This document shows, piece by piece, positions 23,330 through 36,930 of a stretch of 64,000 nucleotides of DNA (the first letter of the stretch is position 1; every line of letters begins with the position of its first letter). This stretch comes from Vanilla planifolia (Eukaryota; Streptophyta; Magnoliopsida; Asparagales; Orchidaceae). Made by a program: the position numbers and the translations under genes. Below the pieces are notes generated by a model. It had not been told where the DNA came from and searched no databases. It saw nothing but the letters and a program-made list of their open reading frames with translations. The stretch covers positions 657,771 to 721,770 of the forward strand of contig JAIUJO010000189.1 of NCBI GenBank assembly GCA_023846275.1, in the 5' to 3' direction.

Positions 23330-26000
23330 TTACAATAAAGTATTCTCACCCTGATGGGTTATACTCACCCTTTATCATTATAGTAGATCTATATAGGTAT
23401 AGATGAGTTATCCTTGTTATATACCATAAATAGTAAAATATGTAAACATAAATAAGCTATCCTTATCCTAGGCTTTTCTCACCTTATTTAGGTATAATAA
23501 ACTATATAGATGTATATAAGCAATTCTTGCTCTATATAATATATAATAAAACACCATAGATATGGAAAGTGATATTTTTTCCTTTGGTTGTCCTCATATT
23601 ATATCATGTCTAATAGAATTTGTATAAATATAGATGAGCTATTCTCATCTTGTGTCACATATATTTGTTTTGTGTGAGGTTATAATATGGTTTAAGATTA
23701 TTTGAGGATAATATGTTATGAGGTATTTCAATAATTTTATTTTCTTAATGGATAATCAAGCATACCAAATATCTATGTTCCAAATTATTTTTTATTTATT
23801 AACTTATAAAAGTTTAAATTATATTGCATGTTAATATCCTTTTTATATAATACATAAATTAATAACTCGTGAATTAAATACTAGATAAATAATGATAACC
23901 CACGAAAATAATTACATAATTATTACATTTGTATAAAAATGTTCTGATATCTATGAATTTTATAAAAAGATAACATAAAAAGGATGTGATTTTATAAATA
24001 ATATAAAAATAATTTATCAGCATATTTACATCTAATTACTAAGTTTATCTATTATCCATATTGCATAAAAAATAAAATAATAAATATTCTAAAGCTCATA
24101 AAGTTTATTAAAAGATAATAACATCAAAAAAATTATCACTTTGTAAAAAAATTATAAATCAATTTATTAATATATTTATATGATAATTATCAAATTTATT
24201 TATTTAAATATAAAAGTTAACATCTTTTTTTAATTTAAATATTTTCTTGATTTTTTACATTATCATGTACATTTAATGCTCAACATATGTCCTATATGTG
24301 GCATGTTTATTTAGGAATTTAAATCATATTAATTTCTTATAAGCCATTAAGTTATTGCCTTAGATCGTACTTATGTAATTCTCTCATTGTACCATATGTT
24401 GTTTCAAAAACAAGCATTTTGAATTATATCAGACTATATAATTTCCAAAACCAGTATTTTGTTATTTATATCGTTTCTAAACATGTAGTATGATCCCTAA
24501 CAATGTACTGTTTGATTTTTATTCTCTTTTAATTTTGTTACCTTGTCAATCATTCATACTTTTATGATACTTCCATCATAAAGTATGATCAATTCACTAT
24601 TTCTCACTTTACATAATACAATCTTATTAATCAAATCATACATTTTCATTGTTAATCCACCACCAAAATATCATACCTTATAATGGCACATGATGTAGAA
24701 CTCTAATGTAGTCTCTTCCCTCTCAAGAGTTATTCATTTATCCATAGCTTTAACTAACTGTTCAGTACGATCAACTTAGTCACACTATATAATATTTCAT
24801 ATAAGACTTTCTATAATATTCTTTTACAATCTTGTTTCTTATAATTAATAGATTTTGTTTTTTAAAAAATTTAGCTTTAATTAATAATGTTATTGATCCC
24901 ACAAGACATTATGTGATTTATGTTGGTATTTAGAACTGCCTTCATATGATGAACCTAACAACTCAACACATCATACAAATATTAAACATATATTGTTCTA
25001 ATGCGATGAACTCGACACCTCAACCTATAACTTAAATTCTTCTCTAACTATTATAACCCCAAAATTTTTCTAATATGATTATCTTATACAATGTTTCATC
25101 ATAGCTTTCCTTAAAAGATTAAATTGATCGTACCATATGATGTAGACAAAATTATTTGGAATGATACATATTAATAATAGCAAACAACTCTCATTCTATA
25201 TGTCTTGGGTTCAATTCAAATTAGCATCGATTCAATCCATACCACATCTAAATTACTTTAAATATAGTTCTTATTTAACTCATAACATTATCATATTTTT
25301 TATTTATGTAAAACTAAATTAAATTTTAAAAAAAATCAATTTAAATATCTACCTTTTCTTTCATAAATACTACTCAATTTCCTTCGCTATTTACTCGTGA
25401 TAATCTCTCTTCTTCTCATCTCTTGCTTTTGATCTCCTCCTCAAGCTACAACAAAGTTTTCCACTGCTTCTTTATTCTTATAGTTTTCTCTCCATAATAG
25501 TGCTTCACCTTCACTCTCTCTTCTTTGCTCGCAAAAATCATAACATAGTAATGATGCCTTACTTGACAACTTCCTTGACTCACTCCTTCTTGGTGCTTCT
25601 TAACAACACTACTCAACTTTGTAACAAGCTTCATACATTGATCTTTCAAACATCTTTTCTTTTATAGACTCAAACCTTAATTCACTCTCATCAAATTTTA
25701 TAAGTGTATTAAAAAAATCATTATTAATTTATAATTGATAAGATTAGGGAACAATTGATGTGCAATCAAATGAAATGCATGTGTACTAAAAACATTTCTT
25801 CGATTCAATTATTTGTATCATATTTATTTTGAAAAAATAATTATCATTGAAATACACTTCTAGCACCACAAAAATGGTCATAAGAAGCAAACAAAAATCG
25901 TAATCATAAAAATTAATATTCTACCCCGCCTACATTTTATTATTTACAATTCTATAATGTGTTATGAGTTTTAGAAAAACAAAACAAGAAAGATGTAGAA
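23330..26000 (+). repeat. Dispersed 3-kb repeat, copy 1
   Basis: This copy is collinear with 32,190-36,180 in the same orientation. Shared blocks include taatagaatttgtataaata (about 23,610), aaatcatattaatttcttat (about 24,323, against 34,345), the bridge gatgaactcgacacctcaacc (about 25,005, against 35,212), tataacttaaattcttct, and the end block cattattaatttataattga (about 25,720). Its left end is a degenerate minisatellite. There is no coding capacity. It could be one long LTR or part of an unclassified non-autonomous element. Confidence 0.75.
23340..23680 (+). repeat. Degenerate minisatellite, unit about 60 bp
   Basis: The unit is variable but recurs as gctatcctcaccttatatca-like sequence followed by ataatagaattt and atagatatagatgagctat. 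About five imperfect units can be counted. The same satellite occurs at 32,190-32,560 in copy 2 of the surrounding repeat. Confidence 0.65.
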
Positions 26001-26054
26001 TAAAAAAATGAAAGATAATGATTGACTGGATAAGCTTGATATATATCATCATGA

Positions 26055-26284
26055 GAAATGTGAAAATTAGAAGATAAAATTTTATCTACGACTTTCTCTC
26101 ATAATTGATCAATATGACTTTATCTATGACTTTATCTCTTGTTAATATTGGTACTTAAAATGAGGGGCATAATTGAAATGTGAAAATTAGAAGATAAAAT
26201 TTTATCTATGAGTTTATCTCATAATGGATCAATATGACTTCATCTCTTGTTATTATTGGTACTTAAAATGAGGAGCATAATAGA
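26055..26284 (+). repeat. Tandem duplication, unit about 120 bp
   Basis: Two adjacent units both start gaaatgtgaaaattagaaga and end ggtacttaaaatgagg(g/a)gcataat. The second is shorter because it lacks one copy of an internal tctatgactttatc motif. The period between unit starts is 120 bp. Confidence 0.88.
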
Positions 26285-29200
26285 CAGATATCTCACTAAC
26301 ATTAGTACTTTACACATAACAATGTTAAAGGGTGATTCCATGTTAGAATTGATATTTGATGTTGTTTTTGTTGTTGTGAGCACTTCAATACTAGGTAACA
26401 AAGAGAAAAGACCTATTTCTATTAGCATTTTAGTGAAGGCCAGTGGTAGTAGGAGATATACTATGATGGCTTGGCCAATTATCGATAGAGGTCATGTGAT
26501 ATGATTGATACCACATAGATATAACATAATATAGAATCATATGAAGTAAGGATAATAGTCATATAAAAAAATGCCTTAATAAAGAAAGAAAAGAATAAAA
26601 ATAAAAAAAGGAAACAAAATAAAATTAAAAATAAGAAAAGAAAGACATAATATTACTACTATAAAATATTAGTATTATATGATAATCATATACATACTTG
26701 ATTATAGAACATATAAGCTCATATGCAAATATTCAACATATTTAATTTTTTTATCATACATTCTTATTTATTGCTTCATATTAATTTATATGCTATATAT
26801 CACGATTTCACCCTACTTTACTACTTAAATCTAACAGTTTATTTTTTATATATATTATACTTATACATACTTATATTATAGATTAAGAATGAGATATTTA
26901 TAGAGTCTAGGATTCCTAGAAGTTATAACATCAGATCCTTTATGTGAGGAGATGCTTTCTTTTGAGAACTCTATGAGGTGTTTCGAATGTATGACAGATA
27001 TTGTATAAAAAAGCTATTTCAACTTTTATTTTTGAATAATAGCTTTAAGAAATGAGCATAATTATTTATACAATTATTTAACTTAATTAAATATTTTCAT
27101 TTGTAATGTTTTCAATCATCTCTATTTTACATGGTGCCCTCAAGCTTTTTGTTTCTTACTTTATTTATTTACTCAACAATTTTTTTTTTGGAGCATATTA
27201 ATACTTTAATTAATAATAAATCGAGTATTGCATGACACAAGTAGGTTATTGTTATACTTCAAGATCGAGGACTGTAAGGATCAATAATCACATAAGAAGA
27301 AGGACAAAAATATTTGTTTTATAAATGTAAAATCATAATTTTAAGTTGTAAAAATTAATTTTAGTAAATAATCTACTTTGATTTATGAATGATGACCAAA
27401 GATGATTAATTCATTAACGTAATATATTAAGGTTAGGACCATGATGCAACGTAGTTTTAGGATAAACTAAGTAAAAATTTGTTGCCTCATAATATCCAAG
27501 ACTAAAGAAAGTAGATTGGGATCATAAGGAGATATCTTAAGGTTAAAATCATTGGACAAGAAACATCCTTTCGCAAGCATCAAGGTAAAGTGGCATATAT
27601 ATGAATAGTCTTACAATAACAGTAATGAGAATGATTCTGGTTATATATACAAGGCTATTATTTTAAAATATAAATTTTTTTTTGGAGAACAAAACTTATT
27701 TTAACTAACATAAATTGAAAGTATGGGTTGATACTTAAAAAAAATAAAATAAGAGGTGACATTACCCAACCACTTACAACGAGTAAAGAGTTTGACATTT
27801 TGCTTTGGACATTAGCCTTTAACTTATTCCAAGTTCTTTCCATTTCTCAAGAGTGGAACCCAATGACTTAATTCTCTTCTTCTAAGCAATGGATTTAACA
27901 AATGGATAATTTTTTTTACGCTTTTGCTCCAAATGATTAATAATACTCTTTGATAAAAAAAATACCTAAATAATTGGTAACTTGCATGTAGACTGTAATA
28001 ACACTATTTTAATTTGCATCCCATTTAGTCAGCACAATTGCTTCCAAAATAGGTACATTTGGCTCCTTTGGATCCTCTTCCTCTTCAGTCATAGTAGCAC
28101 TCTAACCTTTTTGAGACATGTTTTCTCCTTGCATTGGCTTTGAGAAAAGAAGGCCTCATGTTCGTTCATCATGTCGAGGTCAACTCTAATAGGAATTACG
28201 ACAAGCCTCTCTCTTCATAAGCCCATCGTGATACAGTGCCATTATTTTTGTTTTGCTACCAACTTAGTTGATCTTTAAAAAATAAAAATTTGGCCATTAG
28301 AGAAGTAGCCATCTTTTCATTCGAACCACTTGAGATGTGGATTCAACTACAACTTGTTATGCATCAAATTTTGGAGGAGTCATCACCTAAAGAACATTTT
28401 GGGATCTGATGACTCTTATTAACTGTGAAGGTCATCCTTTAAAGGAAGGTTAATGGTGTGATCATTATGAATGGTTTAAGAGAACACCAAGTTGATTATT
28501 TTTCATTTTCAAGTATCTTATCCAAGGCCCTAGTAGAGAACATGCTAATTTTGAGTATACAAGACAATGGTAATGTCAAATTTGAATAGCTCTAACTTGA
28601 GGATTACACTTAGAAAAAGAGCAAGATGAATCATCAATCCATCAACACCATTATATATAGGTGAATATGCATATTTTTTGACATGTCTTATGATAAGCTA
28701 GTCATATAATCCTTCATTTTTCATCATAGACATCCAAATAATTAAAAATCATATGATAAATTAAAATATAATTTTTAATTTTCATAATATTTTTTGAATG
28801 CTTTTCACAAATCAAAGAAATAACACGTATCAGGCCAAGATCAATTTTCCCAACTCTAACAAAATAATGCTCATCTCATGAGTTTTTTTGTTAGCTATTT
28901 TTATTTTCTTACAAAGTATTTCAAAATCTCATCTTGTAATAATTATTTTTCTCTATTTATCATTCGGGTACAACTTTTAAATTTAGTTTTCAAAATAAAC
29001 TATAAAAAGCCTTTTTTTAAAAGCAAAAATTGAAAAATATATATTTTTTCCGTAAAAGGCTCCACAAATGCATTCATTTCAGGACACCTCGTCTTTTCGT
29101 GAAATAAAAAGCTGGAGCAGCAGTTGTGCTTATTGTATGAACAACCACTACACGTCAAAACGACTGAATCAGCCTTGGAACGTCACATCAAATGGTCCCC

Positions 29201-32189
29201 ATATCAAATAAACATCAGCACATCGCCAAATCATCTCGTAATTTTCAATTTACACCTAATTAAATGTAAAGTTTTGTTTTAATAATTATTTACTTTTAAC
29301 TAATTTTGTTTCAACAGTTAGCATCTGCTCGTCCGACAAAAAGACTAAACGTGGGAATTTTGCAGAACGCTAATCGAGTAGTATTAAGAATTTGATACAT
29401 GTATTTTAGCACGGCTTCCCATGTGGAGAAAGGCCAAATGGGGTTATTGCCATTGGAAAATACGAAGGTTATGGCTTCCACAAAAGAGCCATTGCTTTTG
29501 CTTTTCGTACGACCCCATCTTTTGTTGGTTTTTTTCAGATTAAAATAACAAACTGTAAAGTAGATAATATTTAATAAATCGAATAATGAACTGTTGGGAT
29601 GCGGAACATGGTTCATTCCTATTTAAATAGGGCTCATTTTGAGGTTTTGCATAGAAGTACAAATTGAGCATTTTGAGGAGGAATTTTAAAAAGCTGGTCG
29701 GAGAGCAGATGGACACGCTTTTTATGATATACCAACCTCTAGAGGAAATTTCTTTGCTACATAAATGATACAAATTTAATGAGATGTTATAGATATTGGT
29801 GAAAGATATAAGAATACAAAAAGAAACATAAAAAAAGATTTTTGTATTTGACAAATTTAATACATGTTATAAAATTATGTTGTTGTGGAAGTTTTCCTTT
29901 GATCTATCTTAAGCATTACTTTTCACTTTCTAAAAGATTTTTATCATAAATTTTATAATTTTATTTACTTATGTCTTATTTAAAATATTATAAAGATTTA
30001 AAATCTTTATATAAACATAAAAGGAAGCGTGAAAATGTGCACACTAAAGATTACCAACATTTGTACAAAAGACTTAACGAGTCTATAATAAATGGTTCAA
30101 ACATGAAAATAAGGGTTCAATATAAGCTATGTTAAGGAAACAATTTTTTTAGAAATTTATTCATGCAGAATTGATATTCACTACAATAATATGTAGTTCT
30201 TTTCTGTATATGTTACTTTACTTTTTAAAAGTATATAAAAATTTAAATTTGTTGATTGAGTTGATAAGAAGAACAATATTCATTTAATTTTTTTTAAAAA
30301 ATATTCAACCAAATTCAGTTTATTTTATCAAAGTTTATTTGTGGTATTATTATGTATTGTTTTTAGTGTATATGAGATGTGGTTCAATAAGAGGAAAATA
30401 AATTATTAAGAATAAAGTTCTAGTTTTTTTTATAAAAACATTTAAGAAAATAATTTAAAATTTACTTTTAAAAAGTTTGAAAAAATATCTAAAAATAATT
30501 TTATGTCAAAAATATACACAGGTAATGGACACGGCATTCACCGTTTGGTTTGGATCCTGAAATGGACGTTTCTGATTGAATCCCGATTTTACCATTCGAG
30601 ATCCATCCTAGTCATTGGCTCTAGGCGACCTTGATCTAGGCCATTGGATTGCGTGTAGGTTTTTCTACCTGTATTAAAATTCTGTGTCCAGAAACAACTT
30701 GAATTAGAAACTTACTGCAGTGGTTACACATCGTCTCGCATATCTGGCTCGGTTCAAACCTTTTGTTTGGCATTTTACAATGTTTACTCGCAGTATTTTA
30801 CCTTGATTAACCTAAGCCATCAGATCGTGCCTGCCCTTCTACCTTCCTTTACCTCTGCCGCCTGATCGCACCTGCCTTTCCTCTTTCTTTGACAATTGGA
30901 TGAGAGTTTTGTCTTATATCGCCGAAATTACAGTGCCATTGCTCTCTATAAACTTTTCTGTTCGTATGACTCTCGAGCCATCTGTGGTTATCTCACCCCT
31001 TCCTCGACCAAGATTTGATCACTTTGTTTCCATTCAGCTTTCCCTACGGCTTGATTTCGTACTGTTCCTCTCCGTTCAGTTTTCCCAACAGGCTGATTTC
31101 GCACTGTTCCATTCTGTTCAGCATTCCCTGCTACCTTCTTCCATACGATATTGGCATAAAGCTTGCTTGATGAGTAGTATATATTATACAATATGTAAAA
31201 ATTAACAATATCAATTATAATATCTGAAAATCTTGCTTATTAGAATAGATGCCTAAATGTCAACATCATTATTATTGAAGGATCTTACCTTATTGTCGAT
31301 GATGTCACAGCTTTGTGATTAGAACAATGTCATATCCCACCTATATTATTGTATTAAGTATTATTTTGAGTAATTATTAAATAGAAATTTTAATATAAAA
31401 ATTGAGAAGAAAACTAAATCTCAAGTGAGAAATAATAGTAGAACTCTAATTTGCCAATCGAGTTGAAATTCCTCTCTAGTTAAACTAGAATGACAACTAT
31501 TGAACTCCTAAAGTTACTTCCCAACTTTCCTTTCGAAAACATTAGCTGCACATTCTCCTTTGTTCCCCAATGAGCTTCTTGAAAATTCTTTAATCCTTTA
31601 TATCGTTCATCACACTGGGTGAGAAAGATAATACAAGAAAATGCTCTTAATATATATATATTAAATTCCCGAAACACTAATCCTTTAACTAGATAGACTA
31701 AATAAATATCAATATAAATAAGTGATCTATTACAAAAATATATATAAGCATCCAATCCAAAATAAATATTGTACTAATTTTATATAAAAATGCTTAAGAG
31801 AATCATTGTACTAGCTAATAAGTAAAATTATTATCTATAACATCCAAATTTACACCTCATAATATAAGTGATACATTACTTATGATAAAATACTAGTAAG
31901 ACTTTAAAGAGTTTAATAAGTAAACAAATAAAATAAGGATATATAAAGATAATGATATAATAAAAAGATATAATTTTTTAATAATAATTAAAAAATTATA
32001 CCCATAATAAAAAGTTATTATATAGAAAAGGTAATAAATTTAACAAAAATTTGAACTTGTATATGTATATTTTTTATTTGTTGCATTTTGTAACACTTAA
32101 AGATAAGTTCATTATTTCTTCATTGCTTTCATTTCTAATACATTTAGACATATCCCAAATTCCACTCACTTTATATCATTATTCTCTAA
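26285..32189. other. Intergenic DNA with a few GC-richer patches
   Basis: No gene is callable. The patch at 28,000-28,650 has protein-like minus-strand pieces (such as TEEEEDPKEPNVPILEAI near 28,030-28,100) surrounded by stops. It may be a gag-like or gene relic, but I do not recognise it. The patches at 29,060-29,520 and 30,520-31,150 are GC-richer, with CpG sites, and look like former promoter or leader sequence. The remainder is AT-rich. Confidence 0.5.
31034..31140 (+). repeat. Tandem repeat, unit about 42 bp, 2.5 copies
   Basis: Successive units read ttcagctttccctacggctt, ttcagttttcccaacaggct and ttcagcattccctg. The first two continue gatttcgtactgttcc / gatttcgcactgttcc. The array sits in a GC-richer patch at the end of a short open frame (30,900-31,205) that has no recognisable domain. 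Confidence 0.82.
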
Positions 32190-32560
32190 AATCAATGCCA
32201 ATAATATAGATGTCATAATAGAATATCCTCACCATAATAAGCTTTCATCCTTCTATATCATTTATTGTAAAATCATGTTGATATAGATATGATATCCTCA
32301 CTTCATATCATATAAAATAAATTATGTAGATATAGATGGAATAAACTTACCTTATGTCGTGTATAGTAGACTCATGTTAGATTTAAATGGGCTATTCTTG
32401 CCCTATATTATATATAATATAATTTTATAGATATAGATAAGCTATCCTCACCACAGGTTATTCTTATTTATTATCATGTGAAATAGAATTTGTACAGATA
32501 TAAATGAATTATCATTGTCTTATATCATGTACATTTATTACATGTGAGGTCATAATATAG
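32190..32560 (+). repeat. Degenerate minisatellite in repeat copy 2
   Basis: Same roughly 60-bp unit as at 23,340-23,680: repeats of tatcctcac, ttatatcat, a tataatagaattt-like core and atagatatagat. About five to six imperfect units. Confidence 0.65.
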
Positions 32561-35500
32561 TACATGAATATTTGAGGGTAATATATTTAGGAGGTATTTC
32601 ACTCATTCTACTTCATTTTCTTATTTTATAATAAAGCATGTCAAATATTTACATCTAAATAATTTTTTATCCATTAATTTATAGAATTTTTTATTATATT
32701 ACATGTCAATGTCCTTGTTATATAATGTTATAAAAGAATAACATATGAATAATATGTCATATAGCAACATTATAAAATATGATAACTTAAGAAAATAATT
32801 ACATAATTACTAGATTTCTATAAAACATATTATAATATGTTTCATGATATATAATAGATTTAGATTTTTATCATGGTCTAATTTGGAGTCTATAAATTAG
32901 AGATGCTTAATAAATTATTAAGAAATTTGAAAAAATACTATAAATTGATTAGGATTAGATGATGCGTACGATATTTTAAAACTGTTTAAATATTAGTATT
33001 TCAATGTTATAATGTTGATTATTAAGTTGAGTAAGCGGTAATATTTTAAGTGTGAAGCATAAAATATTATAAGATGATTTTTTTTACATTCAATTTCATA
33101 CATATAAAATAGATAATTTAAGATAAACTCTACATGAAGTATTTTAATAGAAAATAATAACTGAAACTTTAAATTACTATTTAGAAAATAAAAGTGACTA
33201 AAAGAATGTACCTTTTTATCGTGATGTGGGTGTTGATGGAAATAAGTAATTGTTAGGTTATCAATTATTTTGATGGAAGTTCTCTTATATTCGATCATAG
33301 TCTCTTATAAGGGCTTGGTTGTTGGCTCTCCTGATGAAATTTCTCGCGCATTTGATTCTTGTCTCTCACAAGGGAAGTTGGAAACTCTTTAACCAGAATT
33401 AGGTGCACACACTTTTGTCGCAAATGTTAAAGTATACAAATAAAAGAAATTTAATTCCAGCATTTTTTCTCTTCAACATAGTGAATATCCCTATTTATAA
33501 GGATCTCAAAAGTTCATCAATAATTTTTTAAAAAATAAAAAATAAAAGATTAAAAAACAACAAATTTAAATAAATTAAATAGTTTTCCAACTATCCATGC
33601 ATTTTGGGAGACAATAGCGACGAGCAACAAAATGATGGGGCAAGATGCAAAGACAAAGCTGCTAGTCTAATTTTTTAGTAAGCGTAGATCACAAAGAACT
33701 AAACTGGTTGGCACAGACTGGTGGGTTGGTGTAGGTTGATGCAAGTCAAGAAGCTCAACTAGTGTTTTTGAGTCAATTTGTTTCAAATGGGTGTCGGGTT
33801 GGCTTATGCAGCAATAGTGAGGATGCGAGCATATCGCAAAAGGCGACAAAATCAACAAAATAAATTTAATTTTAGGTATGTTTAAGAAAATTTCAATAAC
33901 ATTTTACACCGATAATCCTATGAAATTTGTGTGATGCTAATGGATATATGTTTGTGAGCTAATATTAGATGCTCCTATGTCATTGATGCTTTTCAAAAAG
34001 ATAATATGAAAATATGTCATTTTTTAAATAACATAAAAATGGTTTACGAGTGTATTTATATCGCAGTTTTTTGATTTACCTGTCATAAATAATGTATAAT
34101 AAATGAAATTAAGAAATTTCAATACCTAAAATCCCTATTAAAAGATATAAAAAATTATATCATTCTATAGGTAAATTATAAATAAATTTATGTGTATTTG
34201 TATCATAGTTATCAAGTTTATCTACTTAAATTGATGAGTTAATTTCCTTTTCTAATCTTATCCTTTTCTTGATTTTCTATAATGTCATGTATATGTTTTG
34301 GTTAACATATATCATATATGTATTATGTTTAGCAAACAACTAAAATCATATTAATTTCTTATAAACACTTAAGTTATTGTCTTGGAATGTACTTATATGG
34401 TTTCTTTATTATATAATAAGATCTATTAAAAATAAGCATTTTGATTAATATTGAACTTTTATAATCTCTCAATTGTATCATCTAATTCCCAAAATTAGCA
34501 CTACATTATTCATGTCATTTTTGGACATGCGCTTTGATCATTGGGATCATATTATACAATGATACCCTATTTTAACATAATTCATATTTCCCATTAAACA
34601 TAGAATACTTCCCATAACATTGTAATATATGATTTTTACTCTTTCTCTCTCTCTCTGTTTGTCCTACTAGCATGTTAATCATTCATATTACTATGATGCT
34701 CCCACTATAAAGTATGAACAACTCATTGTTCCTCTTTTCAGACAATATGATCCCATGAGCATACCATATGTTTTTACTGTTAATCCACCCTAATACATCA
34801 TAACTTATAATGATACACAATATACAAGTTTGACAATAGTCTCTTCTCCCTCAAGAATTAACTATTTTGTTAATAGCTCTGACTAATCATCTAGTATGAT
34901 CAACTCAGACATATTTTATGAGATTTCATCTAAAATTCTTTACGCAATCCTTCTAACAAACTTGTCTCATGCTTCAATTAAATCACTGTTACTTTCATCC
35001 AATATGATTCAAAGCATCATACTTATATGATTCTCACTACTTGACCTTTAACCTGGAGGATCATCTAATACAATAACTATAATTATATCAATACAATCAT
35101 ATATTTTACCTTAATTTCATCATACAAAGTCAAAATCCATATTGCCTTCGTATAATGAAGTGACAACTCAACACATTGCACAAGTACCACACTCATATGG
35201 TCCTTATGTGATGAACTCGATATCCCAACCTATAACTTAAATTCTTCTTATACTAGTACAACTCCAAATTGTTTTAATATGATTGTCTCATGCCATCTTT
35301 CATTATAGCATTTTGATCCCTTATTATTTATGATTTTAAACTACTCATATCATATAATGTAGATCAACATACATAAAATACACATTAATAACCAATATCT
35401 CTTATCCTTTGTCTCTTGAGTTCACTTCAAATCACAATCAGTTTATTTCATACTACATCATAATCAATTTAAACCCAGTTCTTACACAACCAATATTATT

Positions 35501-36180
35501 GTTTTTATTTTGTTAAATCAAAGTAACTTTCATAAAAAATCAACTTAATTACTTAAACTCTTCTTAGTTACATATTTTACTTTGTTATTTTCTTTTTGTA
35601 GTCTTTCTTCTTCTCCACTTATTTTCTATCTCTTCCTCAACCTAAAACAAGGCCTTTTTCAAAAGTTTCACAACTTCTCCTTCTTTCTTATAATTTTCTC
35701 TATACCCAAGTGTCTTCTTCACTCTTTCTCCTTTGCTAAATTAAAATTACAACGCAGTAACCATGCCCTTCTAAAATGTTTAAACTCTATTGGTGACCTC
35801 CTCCTAATGGTTCTTGATGATGCTACTTAGCTCTTTGATAACCTTCACACACTCAAGTTCTCAGTCACCTTCAATCATATAGACTCCAACCCAAATTCTC
35901 TTCCATCATATTTTATTAGTGTGCTAAAGGCCATCATTATTAATTTCATAATTGATTTGATTAAGGAAAAACATGCTGGTGATTTGATTATGTGCATGTA
36001 AAATTAAAAAAAATAATTCTTTTATTTAATTAATTATGTCACATCTATTTCAACCAAAAAATTATCATTGAAATGCACTTCTACCACTATGCCAAATTTC
36101 ATAAGAAGTTACTAGAAAACTATAACCATAGAAATTAATATTTTCTCATTCCAATATTTTACTATTTATAATTCTATCTT
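32190..36180 (+). repeat. Dispersed 3-4 kb repeat, copy 2
   Basis: Collinear with 23,330-26,000 in direct orientation but about 1.3 kb longer. The extra DNA lies mainly between about 32,850 and 33,950 and contains a GC-richer piece at 33,600-33,850 absent from copy 1. The homologous blocks listed for copy 1 are present in the same order. Both copies have point differences every few bases, so the pair is old. Two same-strand copies 6 kb apart could be the LTRs of one decayed element or two separate insertions. Confidence 0.75.
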
Positions 36181-36359
36181 CTATCTATCTAATTATAATT
36201 ATGCTAAAATTCTTAAAATTATAAATCTAGCTTAGCATAATTTACTTTTTATTATTTTTGATTCTACTCTCTATAAATTTATTTTAATCAAACACAAAAT
36301 TTCAAATATTATAAATCTATCATAAACAATATCTTAGAAATTATAATGAAACTTATTAT

Positions 36360-36930
36360 AGAAAGGAAGGCCCTGCTACTTATGGAGAAGCCAAGAGGGA
36401 AGAGAAAGACAATCAAGTGAGAAAGAGGAGTAAAGAGAAGGGAACTATTAGGTGGGTCTCCATTAGAAAAGAACAGACTATGAGAAAGAAAGGGTGAAGC
36501 ATTAAGTGAAAAAAAAAGAGAGACATTAAAGCAAATAGAATAAGAGAGACAAAAAAGCAAACATAATAACATGTATGCATTAGGAGCATATGGGAGCAAG
36601 GATGAGTGTTGACCAAAAGGAAAAAAATGAAAAAGGAAAAAATAGAGGAGAGAGAGAGAGAGTGAGAAGAGAGTGAAGTATTATAGCAAAGGTTTGGGAA
36701 AAAAGAGAGACATTGTGAGAAAAGTTTTGTGGGGAGTGGAGAAAAAGGGAATTTTGTGAAAATGTTTGAGAAAAAAATTGAAGAGCCAAGCCAAAAGCAA
36801 AGTAAAAGCAAAAAATAAATATTTGTGATGTTATCATACAAGAGAGAGAAAGGAAGAAAGTGAGATAAATCAATTACTTGGATAAAAGGGAGGATTTTGA
36901 AAAAAATCCAATAGCAACTAGTCAATTAAG
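36360..36930 (+). other. Polypurine tract on the plus strand
   Basis: For about 570 bp the plus strand is overwhelmingly A and G, with frequent gagaga, ggaaaaa and aaagaga runs. The opposite strand is correspondingly C/T-rich. The long minus-strand open frames here (36,309-36,925) are a by-product of this bias: they encode Ser/Leu/Phe-rich strings without a domain. There is no homology evidence for a gene. Confidence 0.7.

Noticed and set aside
29311-29854. Minus-strand frames near a GC-richer patch at 29.3-29.6 kb
   Set aside because: The translations carry no recognisable domain and the two frames overlap in different phases. The patch looks more like promoter or repeat DNA than a gene.
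36309-36925. Overlapping minus-strand open frames up to 170 codons
   Set aside because: They arise from a polypyrimidine strand. The products are low-complexity Ser/Leu/Phe strings without a domain, conserved start or codon pattern.
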